DNA of 64,000 bases from NCBI RefSeq assembly GCF_913776295.1, contig NZ_CAJYOJ010000010.1:48079-112078 (forward strand). The letters run 5' to 3'. Shown here piece after piece: positions 53,201-60,560 of the stretch. Origin of the DNA: an uncultured Pedobacter sp. GTDB lineage: Bacteria; Bacteroidota; Bacteroidia; Sphingobacteriales; Sphingobacteriaceae. Below the pieces are notes generated by a model. That model had not been told where the DNA came from. It ran no database searches and saw only the letters and a program-made list of their open reading frames with translations. Position 1 is the stretch's first letter. Each line of letters starts with the position of its first letter. The position numbers and the translations under genes were made by a program.

Positions 53201-53209
53201 ATGTTAAAG

Positions 53210-53227
53210 GTACGACAAATTTCGTAC
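53210..53227. promoter_or_regulatory. operator candidate of the BlaI-like repressor
   Basis: GTACGA-CAAATT-TCGTAC is a perfect 6-bp inverted repeat directly upstream of the repressor gene. A near-match -7 box (AATATTTG on the minus strand, 53232-53239) lies next to it. Confidence 0.6.
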
Positions 53228-53419
53228 GATACAAATATTAGGTTATTTATTTATGATAAATTAATATAAGTGTATGATTTAAAGTAAGTTAAATATTAAT
53301 TTTTTTTTAATCGCTTTGCCTGATATGATTATTGTTCCCAAGCCCTATCCGTCCGAAACTTAGGTAGGGTAATTAGCTGAAGTAACACCGCCTGAATAAA
53401 ATGATATTGATCAGACGCA

Positions 53420-53454
53420 AAACATATGATGTTTAAATAAAACATCGTATGTTT
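53420..53454. promoter_or_regulatory. two tandem operators AAACAT-N3-ATGTTT
   Basis: AAACAT-ATG-ATGTTT at 53420-53434 and AAACAT-CGT-ATGTTT at 53440-53454 are each perfect palindromes, 20 bases centre to centre (two helix turns). They lie 19 bases before the GntR gene. The layout fits cooperative binding by a FadR-type dimer and autoregulation. Confidence 0.75.
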
Positions 53455-53473
53455 GTATTATTGATTTCATATT

Positions 53474-54124
53474 ATGGAAAAAGAAGGCAGACTTTTCGAG
53501 CAGATAGCCACTAAAATCAGGAACGACATTAAAGAAGGCAGATTTAAAGTAGGGGAAAAAATTCCATCAGAACCAGCCTTGATGGACTTATACGGTGTTG
53601 GCCGCTCTACCATTCGGGAAGCCATAAAATCACTTACGTTATCCGGAATTCTCACGGTACAGCAAGGTTTTGGAACAAAAGTTAATGCTACCACTACTGA
53701 GCCTATTGAACAACGGTTACGCAGTGCTGATTTTAAAGAAATTAATCTGGTTAGGGCTTTGCTCGAACAGGAAATTGTTCGCCTGGCTACTAAAAACCGG
53801 ACCGCAGCAGATCTGGCTGCCATCAGCGAAGCACTTGAGAAAAGAAAATCAGCTATCGAAAAAGAATCGAGAACTGAATGTGCCGATGCAGATATCGCAT
53901 TCCACCTGGCTATTGCCCGCGCATCAGGTAACCGTGTATTAAGCGATCTTTATGAAAGTTTTACGGTAATCATCCGTGATTTTTTTGCCAAACGAGCACC
54001 ATCCGGCATCACTCACTTTGCCATGAGCCATCACCTGCATGAGGCATTATTTGATACCATAAAAGCCGGCAACACCGATTCAGCCGTTTCCATAACTACT
54101 ACCATTCTGAACAATAATCATTAA
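53474..54124 (+). CDS. GntR/FadR family transcriptional regulator
   Basis: The 216-residue protein has an N-terminal winged helix (KIPSEPALMDLYGVGRSTIREAIKSL) and a C-terminal FCD ligand domain with metal-ligand-type Asp and His residues (ADIAFHLAIARASGN and MSHHLHEALF). FCD regulators respond to small acids. It heads an operon with a TauE-type exporter (4-base gap) and a DUF1634 protein, and the tandem operators upstream suggest it represses that operon. The ligand may be an organic or sulfur-containing acid moved by the exporter. Confidence 0.92.
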   Translation: MEKEGRLFEQIATKIRNDIKEGRFKVGEKIPSEPALMDLYGVGRSTIREAIKSLTLSGILTVQQGFGTKVNATTTEPIEQRLRSADFKEINLVRALLEQEIVRLATKNRTAADLAAISEALEKRKSAIEKESRTECADADIAFHLAIARASGNRVLSDLYESFTVIIRDFFAKRAPSGITHFAMSHHLHEALFDTIKAGNTDSAVSITTTILNNNH

Positions 54125-54128
54125 TATC

Positions 54129-54962
54129 ATGACCATTTTAACTTTTACCCTGATCCTAATTCTTGGTGCTTACCTGGCTGGACTGATTGGATCGCTAACA
54201 GGACTTGGCGGCGGCGTAGTCGTCATCCCCTTGCTTACACTTGTTTTTCACGTCGATATCCGGTATGCCATCGGTGCGGCATTACTTGCTTCTATCGCCA
54301 ATTCATCGGGAGCCGCCAGCGCTTACATAAAAGAGGGGATTACTAACATCCGCCTGGGTATGTTTTTGGAAATTGCAACCACCATAGGCGCAGTATTGGG
54401 TGCATTAATTGCTATTTACACGCCCACCAATACTATTGCCATTCTTTTCGGATGCGTTCTGCTTTTCTCGGCAGCGATGACGTTAAGAAAAAAGAACCAG
54501 GAAGCACTAACCGAGGGCAGCAAACTTTCGGCTATCTTAAAACTTAATAGCAGTTACCCCACACCAACCGGCTTGGTTAATTACAAGCTTAAAAATGTAG
54601 GCGCCGGTTTTTCCATTATGACCGTAGCCGGCGTAATGTCGGGTTTGCTGGGGATCGGTTCCGGTGCATTAAAAGTATTAGCCATGGATACCGCCATGAA
54701 AATCCCCTTCAAGGTAAGCACTACTACCAGCAATTTTATGATCGGTGTTACCGCCGCTGCCAGTGCTGTAGTTTATCTGCAGCGCGGCTACATGGATCCC
54801 GGAATTGCATTTCCTGTAGTGCTTGGGGTATTGGGCGGTGCGTTTACCGGAGCTAAATTATTAACCAGGATCAACCCTTCCACTTTAAGGATTATTTTCT
54901 GTATTGCCATTACTTTCGTCGCGCTCGAAATGATTTATAACGGTTATCATCACAAATTTTAA
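54129..54962 (+). CDS. sulfite exporter TauE/SafE family membrane protein
   Basis: The 277-residue protein has about eight membrane helices and the family's inverted Gly-rich repeats: GLIGSLTGLGGGVVVIPLL near the start, and SGLLGIGSGALKVLAMDTAMKIP in the second half. TSUP family proteins move sulfite, sulfoacetate or other organic anions across the inner membrane. It is in one operon with FadR and DUF1634, a grouping seen elsewhere in bacteria. Confidence 0.92.
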   Translation: MTILTFTLILILGAYLAGLIGSLTGLGGGVVVIPLLTLVFHVDIRYAIGAALLASIANSSGAASAYIKEGITNIRLGMFLEIATTIGAVLGALIAIYTPTNTIAILFGCVLLFSAAMTLRKKNQEALTEGSKLSAILKLNSSYPTPTGLVNYKLKNVGAGFSIMTVAGVMSGLLGIGSGALKVLAMDTAMKIPFKVSTTTSNFMIGVTAAASAVVYLQRGYMDPGIAFPVVLGVLGGAFTGAKLLTRINPSTLRIIFCIAITFVALEMIYNGYHHKF

Positions 54963-54973
54963 GTTAAAATAAA

Positions 54974-55375
54974 ATGAAAAATATGATCTCAACCCATCTT
55001 ATAAAAGACCGCGATGTAGAAAAAATTGTGGGCAAACTATTAAGGTTCGGTGTAATTACCGCAAGCCTGGTGGTTTTATTAGGCGGCATACTTTTTTTGG
55101 TACAAAACGGTAATGAAAGCAGACCCGACTATCACATCTTTAAAGGTGAAGAAAACGACTTTATCACTTTTGACGGCATTTTTAAAGGACTCTTCACTTT
55201 CAGGCCAATGGCCATCATCCAGTTCGGTGTATTACTTTTGATCATCACACCAATTTTGCGTATCATATTCTCGCTGGTGGCTTTTTTGCTAGAAAAAGAT
55301 AAGCTATACGTGGTGATCACATTAATTGTACTAGCCATCATATTGGGAAGTACTTTTGGCGGGTTGAAAATATAG
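54974..55375 (+). CDS. DUF1634 membrane protein
   Basis: The 133-residue protein has three membrane helices (ASLVVLLGGILFLV, FGVLLLIITPILRIIFSLVAFLL and YVVITLIVLAIILG) and the layout of DUF1634, which commonly accompanies TauE/SafE exporters. It lies 11 bases after the exporter gene. A role as an accessory subunit is inferred from the pairing. Confidence 0.88.
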   Translation: MKNMISTHLIKDRDVEKIVGKLLRFGVITASLVVLLGGILFLVQNGNESRPDYHIFKGEENDFITFDGIFKGLFTFRPMAIIQFGVLLLIITPILRIIFSLVAFLLEKDKLYVVITLIVLAIILGSTFGGLKI

Positions 55376-55388
55376 GAAATCCATTTTT

Positions 55389-55490
55389 ATACTATATACA
55401 TGAAACTTTTTTTATCTTCGAAAAAAGTATACGATATACATGAAACTTTTGTTATTTTTGACAAAAGTATACGATATACATGAAGCTTAT
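55389..55490 (+). repeat. three 40-bp direct repeats around the start of the DUF4143 ATPase
   Basis: The unit TATACGATATACATGAAACTT begins at 55389, 55429 and 55469, exactly 40 bases apart, with small changes. Each unit holds an ATGAA start-like site; the ATG of the third (55480) opens the real gene. The first two ATGs open frames of fewer than 30 codons. Confidence 0.9.
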
Positions 55491-56691
55491 AAAAAGACCG
55501 ACATATACCAGTAGGATTACTCCATTTATCAATAAGCAAGTAATTAAAGTACTTACTGGTCAAAGGCGTATAGGCAAAAGTTATATCATGCTCCAATTAA
55601 TAGAAGATATCAAGGCCACGGACAGCAATGCTAATATTGTATATGTTAATATGGAGGTGGATAATTTTTCGCACATTAAAACTCACGAAGACTTATCCAA
55701 TTATCTTAAAAACAAATTCCCGTCAGATAAAAACAACTATTTTTTTATTGATGAGGTTCAGGAAGTAAAAGAATTTGAACGGACTTTGCGAAGCTTGCTG
55801 GCGAAAAACATCTGCGATATTTATTGCACTGGTAGCAATGCTAATATGCTTTCTGGTGAACTTGCTACTCATTTATCAGGTAGGTACATGGTTTTTCAAA
55901 TCCATGCATTAAGCTATCTTGAATTTCTTGAGTTTCATCAGCTTGAAAACAAATCAGATTCACTTAGGCTTTATCTTAAGTACGGGGGAATGCCTTTTCT
56001 ACCAAATATTGGGCTGGAAGAAAACTTGCCTTATGAATACCTTAAAAGTGTTTATGCCACAATATTATTAAAAGATGTAGTAGCCAGAGAAAACATCCGT
56101 AATGTATCGTTTTTAGAAAACCTCGTTACCTATCTCGCAGATAATATGGGAAGTCTATTTTCTGCCAACAATATCAGCAAATACCTAAAATCACAAAAGG
56201 TGGATATTTCTACCCAGCTAACCATAAATTACCTGCGCGCATTAAGCAATACTTTTTTTGTACATAAAGTTCAGCGCGCTGAAGTGGGAGGGCTAAAAAT
56301 ATTTGAAATAGGGGAAAAATATTACTTTGAAGATTTAGGTCTTAGAAATGCCATTATCGGTTTTAATCAATTGGCAGATATCCATAAATTAATGGAAAAT
56401 GCAGTTTATCTACATTTAAGACAGCAGAATTTTGATGTTTTTGTTGGTAAACTCGGCGACAATGAAATTGATTTTGTGGCAGAAAAAAATGGTAAAAAGA
56501 TGTACGTACAAGTTTGCCTGACCATACAAAGTGCTGACACTGCTAACCGGGAGTTTGGAAACCTCCTTAAAATAGAAGATAACCATCCGAAATATGTTAT
56601 CACCTTAAATGATGTGATATTCGGACAAAATAAAGACGGTATAATCCAGAAAAACTTGCTGGAATTCTTATCGGAACAACACGATAATTAA
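55480..56691 (+). CDS. AAA+ ATPase with DUF4143 domain
   Basis: The 403-residue protein has Walker A GQRRIGKS at 27-34 and Walker B FFIDEVQE with Asp91-Glu92, followed by a sensor CTGSN and SGRYMVFQIHALSYLEF, and a DUF4143 C-terminal part (residues 210-390) of nuclease-like fold ending with NEIDFVAEKNGKKMYVQVCL. This is a widespread family of archaeal- and bacterial-type ATPases with unclear function, often highly variable between strains. A terminator follows at 56716. Confidence 0.92.
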   Translation: MKLIKRPTYTSRITPFINKQVIKVLTGQRRIGKSYIMLQLIEDIKATDSNANIVYVNMEVDNFSHIKTHEDLSNYLKNKFPSDKNNYFFIDEVQEVKEFERTLRSLLAKNICDIYCTGSNANMLSGELATHLSGRYMVFQIHALSYLEFLEFHQLENKSDSLRLYLKYGGMPFLPNIGLEENLPYEYLKSVYATILLKDVVARENIRNVSFLENLVTYLADNMGSLFSANNISKYLKSQKVDISTQLTINYLRALSNTFFVHKVQRAEVGGLKIFEIGEKYYFEDLGLRNAIIGFNQLADIHKLMENAVYLHLRQQNFDVFVGKLGDNEIDFVAEKNGKKMYVQVCLTIQSADTANREFGNLLKIEDNHPKYVITLNDVIFGQNKDGIIQKNLLEFLSEQHDN

Positions 56692-56713
56692 TAAATATTG
56701 AGCTTAAATATAA

Positions 56714-56748
56714 TACCATAGGAAATCACTAAAATCGCCTATGGTTTT
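56714..56748. terminator. bidirectional terminator
   Basis: CCATAGG at 56716-56722 pairs with CCTATGG at 56738-56744, with TTTT after it. It lies between the convergent ATPase and dehydrogenase genes. Confidence 0.75.
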
Positions 56749-56764
56749 GATATTTAAAATCTCT

Positions 56765-57619
56765 TTATTCTTTAATCTGCTTAATCACGGCAATAATATC
56801 TTCTTCTCCATATTTTGATGCTGCATTTTCAAAAGTATGGAGCGTAGTTTTAGCCAATGGAGATGAAATACCCTCTGCTTTTGCCAAATTTAAATCTTTC
56901 ACAATATGCTTGAGTGCGAATGCTGCTTTATAATTGTCAGTAATAATGGCATCGCCTTTAATTTTAGTAAAAACGTTTCCGATAGCAGCGTTATTGATCA
57001 ATTCCAATAAATCAGCCGTTGCAATTCCTTGCTCGTTAGCGAATAAAACAGTTTCGGCCAAGCCTTGCGCATAAAGTGCCAGGAGCGAATTGATTGCCAG
57101 TTTTGCACTATTACCCGCACCAGTGGCACCAACAAGCTTTGCCAGCTTACCCACTTTTTCTAAAATCGGTTTTACCTTATTAAAAGCAGCTTCATCACCG
57201 CCACCCATAATCACTAACTGACCAGTTTCGGCCTGTTTTACACTTCCTGAAACCGGCGCGTCTAAATATTGTCCACCTTTTTCCTGGCATAATGCTGCCA
57301 TCCGCTTTGAAATGGCAGGAGAAACCGTACTCATGTTAACAATCACTTTGCCTGAAATATCGGCATCAAAAATACCATTGGTTCCGTTAAAAACCTGGTC
57401 AACCGCGGCATCATCAGCTACCATAATGATTACCACCTCAGTCGTATTGATCAGTTCCTGGGGGTTTTCTGCAGCTGATGCACCCATTTCTTTCAATGAA
57501 GCATTCTTGCCCTCGGTCCTGTTATAAACCGTAACGGCATAATCCGCTTTTATTAACTGTCCGGCCATTGGGATTCCCATATTACCTAAGCCAATCCAAC
57601 CTATTTTTACTGTATTCAT
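56765..57619 (-). CDS. beta-hydroxyacid dehydrogenase (3-hydroxyisobutyrate/tartronate semialdehyde reductase type)
   Basis: The ATG at 57619 gives 284 residues; the longer frame adds 11 residues with no family match. The N-terminal Rossmann fold has IGLGNMGIPMA, then TVYNRT for NADP preference, and DAPVSGSVKQAETGQL for substrate binding. The catalytic Lys lies in GNSAKLAINSLL. It reduces or oxidises short beta-hydroxyacids; the exact substrate is open. It diverges from the repair gene at 57780. Confidence 0.92.
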   Translation of the reverse strand: MNTVKIGWIGLGNMGIPMAGQLIKADYAVTVYNRTEGKNASLKEMGASAAENPQELINTTEVVIIMVADDAAVDQVFNGTNGIFDADISGKVIVNMSTVSPAISKRMAALCQEKGGQYLDAPVSGSVKQAETGQLVIMGGGDEAAFNKVKPILEKVGKLAKLVGATGAGNSAKLAINSLLALYAQGLAETVLFANEQGIATADLLELINNAAIGNVFTKIKGDAIITDNYKAAFALKHIVKDLNLAKAEGISSPLAKTTLHTFENAASKYGEEDIIAVIKQIKE

Positions 57620-57779
57620 TTTGCTATTTTTTACGATAAACAAATTTGCCAAAGAAAAAGCTTAAATTCTTAATACAACATTAAAATAATAGCATAAAAT
57701 AAATATTTTGAATGTACAGCATGCAATACTAATATTTTTAGTAAGTTAGCAACCTGTTAAAAACCTTGTCTCATTTTAT

Positions 57780-58883
57780 ATGGCCAGCCCACTCAAAGAT
57801 TTATATTCACCTGCTTTCTACGATAGATTAACCACTGCATTGGCAGCCACGGTACCAGGTTTCGACAAAGAATTGTTCGTCAACAAGATCTTCCTACCCG
57901 AATTTGAATCGAAAGAACTAAAAGAGCGGATGAAACACACTACGAAGGTATTACATGATTTTTTACCGGAAGATTATCCACAAACGATTACGCTCATTAA
58001 AAAAACAATTGAGCACTTAAGGGTACAAGGTATTGGAGAAGATGGACTGGCTTATATGTTTTTACCGGATTATATTGAAACCTATGGAATTGATGATTTC
58101 GAAAGTTCTGTTGAAGCGCTTGAGTTTGTCACACAATTTGTGAGTTGCGAATTTGCAGTTCGTCCATTTATCTTAAAATATGATAATGACATGATTTCAA
58201 GGATGCAGGAATGGTCGCTGCACGAAAGCCATAAAGTAAGAAGGCTCGCCAGCGAAGGCAGCCGTCCGCGATTGCCATGGGCCATGGGCATTCCTTTTCT
58301 TAAAAAAGACCCAACATCTATTTTACCGATACTGGAAAATCTAAAGACAGATTCATCAGAATATGTAAGACGGAGTGTTGCCAATAGCTTAAATGACATT
58401 GCAAAAGATCATCCCCAGGTGGTTTTAAATATTGCAAAAAAATGGTCGGGTTTAGGTGCCGAAACCGATGCTATTATTAAACATGGCAGTCGCACGTTGC
58501 TTAAACAAGGCCACGCCGATATCCTTAAACATTATGGTTTAGATGACGCAGGGATTTTACTGAAAGATTTCAAAATCTTAACGCCCCGGATCAGCATCGG
58601 CGAAAGCCTGGAGTTTTCATTTTCTGTTTTTAACAGTAATCCTGCTGAACAAAAAGTGAGACTGGAATACGCCATTTATTATAAAAAACAAAATGGGCAG
58701 AATACTAAAAAAGTATATAAAATTTCGGAAAGGATTTATGTTGCAGGTGCTGCAATAAATATCATCAGAAAACAAAAATTTGTGCTGATTACCACACGTA
58801 AATTTCATTTGGGCGACCACCAGATCTCGATCATTATTAACGGTGCCGAAAAGAACATTTTACACTTTGAATTAACGGCTTAA
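57780..58883 (+). CDS. DNA alkylation repair protein (AlkD-like, HEAT repeats)
   Basis: The 367-residue protein is made of helical HEAT-like repeats (WSLHESHKVRRLASEGSRPRLPWA and SSEYVRRSVANSLNDIAKDHP), as in AlkC/AlkD DNA glycosylases that remove alkylated bases without base flipping. The C-terminal 100 residues form a beta sandwich (residues 270-367), found in the longer AlkC-like group. Its end overlaps the end of the convergent NUDIX gene by 12 bases. Confidence 0.85.
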   Translation: MASPLKDLYSPAFYDRLTTALAATVPGFDKELFVNKIFLPEFESKELKERMKHTTKVLHDFLPEDYPQTITLIKKTIEHLRVQGIGEDGLAYMFLPDYIETYGIDDFESSVEALEFVTQFVSCEFAVRPFILKYDNDMISRMQEWSLHESHKVRRLASEGSRPRLPWAMGIPFLKKDPTSILPILENLKTDSSEYVRRSVANSLNDIAKDHPQVVLNIAKKWSGLGAETDAIIKHGSRTLLKQGHADILKHYGLDDAGILLKDFKILTPRISIGESLEFSFSVFNSNPAEQKVRLEYAIYYKKQNGQNTKKVYKISERIYVAGAAINIIRKQKFVLITTRKFHLGDHQISIIINGAEKNILHFELTA

Positions 58884-59330
58884 CTTTGATTTTAATTCAT
58901 CAAGTAAAGCAATCTGCTTTTCGTTAATGTAGGTAATGGCATCAGCGTAAGTAAACCAATTGGCTCTGTCTATTTCCGCAAAACTTTGTTTTTTACCTGA
59001 TCGTGGCGGCCATTCTATTTCGAAAGTATTACTAACGATGGTTGAGGGCTCAAGGTCTCCCTCAAATGCCCAGCACCACACTTTTTTACCTCCTTTTTGT
59101 ACAATCGGTGTTAATTCAATGAAATCGCCACCCAAACTTTGATCGGTTTCTTCCTTAAATTCACGGATGGCCGCAGTTAGCGCATCTTCACCTTCATTTA
59201 ATTCCCCTTTTGGAACAGTCCAAAAGCCAAGGTCCTTTTTTGCAAAGAACGGCCCGCCAGGATGAACCAGAAAAAATTCTATCTCTTGATCCTTTCTTCT
59301 GAAAAGCAGTATTCCGGCACTTTGTTTCAT
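58872..59330 (-). CDS. NUDIX hydrolase
   Basis: The start at 59330 (MKQSAGILLFRRKDQEIEFF) gives 152 residues; the longer frame crosses the hairpin at 59355 and is not coding. The Nudix box lies at 42-64 with GELNEGEDAL and REFKEETDQ, so all Glu ligands are present. FLVHPGGPFFAKKD and the tail resemble a diadenosine-polyphosphate/NTP-cleaning subgroup. It lies next to the RAYT element. Confidence 0.92.
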   Translation of the reverse strand: MKQSAGILLFRRKDQEIEFFLVHPGGPFFAKKDLGFWTVPKGELNEGEDALTAAIREFKEETDQSLGGDFIELTPIVQKGGKKVWCWAFEGDLEPSTIVSNTFEIEWPPRSGKKQSFAEIDRANWFTYADAITYINEKQIALLDELKSKLSR

Positions 59331-59354
59331 TTCATTAAGGTATGAATTGTATAC

Positions 59355-59387
59355 AAAGAAGTCAAGTTTTTGAAACTTGACTTCTTT
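59355..59387. repeat. hairpin family H, copy 3, upstream of the RAYT
   Basis: AAAGAAGTCAAG and CTTGACTTCTTT form the outer stem with TTTTTGAAA in the centre. It lies 53 bases before the transposase start and is nearly identical to copy 4 at 60198. Confidence 0.9.
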
Positions 59388-59439
59388 CAGATTAATCAAT
59401 ATGATTTGATGCTGTAAAAAAAATTCAATAAATTCATTC

Positions 59440-60099
59440 ATGCCAATTAATGAAAAATACATAGAAGATTTTATTGAAAATGGATTCATGCATATCATAT
59501 GTAAATCGGTTAGCGGGTCGAAACTATTTAAAGACGATGATAATAGATTTTATTTTCTTCTCAAATACGCACAATATTCTACTGGCTATCTGAACACCTA
59601 TGCTTATATTCTATTGGACAATCATGCTCACTTTTTAATAAAAAACACAAGTTCAGATGAGCTCAAATCGTGTTTAAAATCCTTGAGTAAAGATTCATTA
59701 AAAACACACCAGAAAAAATATTTAGCTAATCAAATATGCTTTAGTGAAGCAGTTGAATTTCAGATGAAAGACTTTTTTATTGCTTATGCTATGGCATTTA
59801 ATAAGAAAAATGAAAGATCTGGATCTTTATTTGTGAACCCTTTTCGGAGAGTAAGAGTTATTGATGAGGTGCACTTATACCAATTGGTTATTTATGTTCA
59901 TGCAAATGCACTGAAACATGGTATATGTGCAGAATTCAAGAACTACAAATGGTCTTCATATCAATCTATAATATCTGAAAAAAAGACAATTTTACAAAGA
60001 GAAGAAATATTAGATTTTTTTGGTGGTAAAGATCGTTTTGAGAAACAGCATCAAATCCAAAGTCAGTATTTCTACACTAACAATTATCAAATCGAATAG
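59440..60099 (+). CDS. REP-associated tyrosine transposase (RAYT, Y1 family)
   Basis: The 219-residue protein belongs to the single-strand Y1/HUH transposases. The HUH motif is His62 and His64 in LLDNHAHFLIK, the position and context seen in TnpA-REP proteins. The likely catalytic tyrosine is Tyr116 in FFIAYAMAFNKK, followed by ERSGSLFVNPFRR. The C-terminal YVHANALKHG and YKWSSYQSI are also typical RAYT features. These enzymes bind and cut palindromic REP sequences and are usually single-copy, domesticated genes. Here the same hairpin lies 53 bases upstream and 99 bases downstream, and two more copies lie elsewhere in the window. The gene is more AT-rich than its neighbours. Confidence 0.92.
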   Translation: MPINEKYIEDFIENGFMHIICKSVSGSKLFKDDDNRFYFLLKYAQYSTGYLNTYAYILLDNHAHFLIKNTSSDELKSCLKSLSKDSLKTHQKKYLANQICFSEAVEFQMKDFFIAYAMAFNKKNERSGSLFVNPFRRVRVIDEVHLYQLVIYVHANALKHGICAEFKNYKWSSYQSIISEKKTILQREEILDFFGGKDRFEKQHQIQSQYFYTNNYQIE

Positions 60100-60197
60100 T
60101 CGATGAATTCAAAGTTTGAAAACTTATTATCGGCTTTGATCTAAATTTAAAACTGATATCATAAACCTCAGGCGCTTATTATACTATGCTTATATCC

Positions 60198-60229
60198 AAA
60201 GAAGTCAAGTTTTTGAAACTTGACTTCTT
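60198..60229. repeat. hairpin family H, copy 4, downstream of the RAYT
   Basis: It repeats the stem GAAGTCAAGTTT/AAACTTGACTTC with the same loop as copy 3 and lies 99 bases after the RAYT stop. Confidence 0.9.
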
Positions 60230-60241
60230 CTAAATCCCAAT

Positions 60242-60274
60242 AAAAAAGCAGCAAACTGTTAAAGTCTGCTGCTC
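60242..60274 (-). terminator. terminator of the small gene at 60312
   Basis: Read on the minus strand GCAGCA and TGCTGC form a stem, then a run of six T follows. Confidence 0.75.
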
Positions 60275-60311
60275 TATATCGTCTGTTACGAAGAGTTTTT
60301 TTGGAGGCGTT

Positions 60312-60503
60312 TTACAACAACCCGTAAAGGCCATGCGCATAATTTCTTAATGAGGATGATACCGTCTTCATTTTATCCGGAGATGGGCCTTTAACTTTAT
60401 AAGCCTCTGGATGAAGTTCTAAAGGCTGTTCGTTCACTTGTTCAAATGTGTTTCTATTGCTTAATGTAGCATGCTGTTCTTCGCTTAATTTTAAAGGTGC
60501 CAT
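60312..60503 (-). CDS. small protein of unknown function
   Basis: The 63-residue frame has ATG at 60503 and its own terminator at 60242. The sequence (MAPLKLSEEQHATLSN, ending NYAHGLYGLL) is hydrophilic with a short hydrophobic tail and no match I know. It lies 57 bases after the GH92 stop in the same direction. A real gene is likely but not certain. Confidence 0.5.
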   Translation of the reverse strand: MAPLKLSEEQHATLSNRNTFEQVNEQPLELHPEAYKVKGPSPDKMKTVSSSLRNYAHGLYGLL

Positions 60504-60536
60504 GATCTTGAATTTATACTACAACAACAGCAATAA

Positions 60537-60560
60537 CAGAATTTGGTTTGCCAAATTCTG
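60537..60560. terminator. strong hairpin right after the GH92 stop
   Basis: CAGAATTTGG and CCAAATTCTG are a perfect 10-bp stem with a 4-base loop, touching the stop codon of the mannosidase gene. No T run follows on the minus strand, so it may protect mRNA or only weaken read-through into the small gene. Confidence 0.6.

Noticed and set aside
55389..55490. Short direct repeats as a possible CRISPR array
   Set aside because: Only three units, no unique spacers of even length, and no cas genes; the unit includes the gene start.
59331..59498. Longer N-terminus of the NUDIX protein
   Set aside because: The extension reads through the hairpin copy 3 and overlaps the RAYT start; it has no family similarity.
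59440..60099. RAYT as a normal IS200/IS605 insertion sequence
   Set aside because: The length and the SLF, YVHANALKHG and WSSY motifs fit RAYT rather than IS200 TnpA, and there is no TnpB partner.
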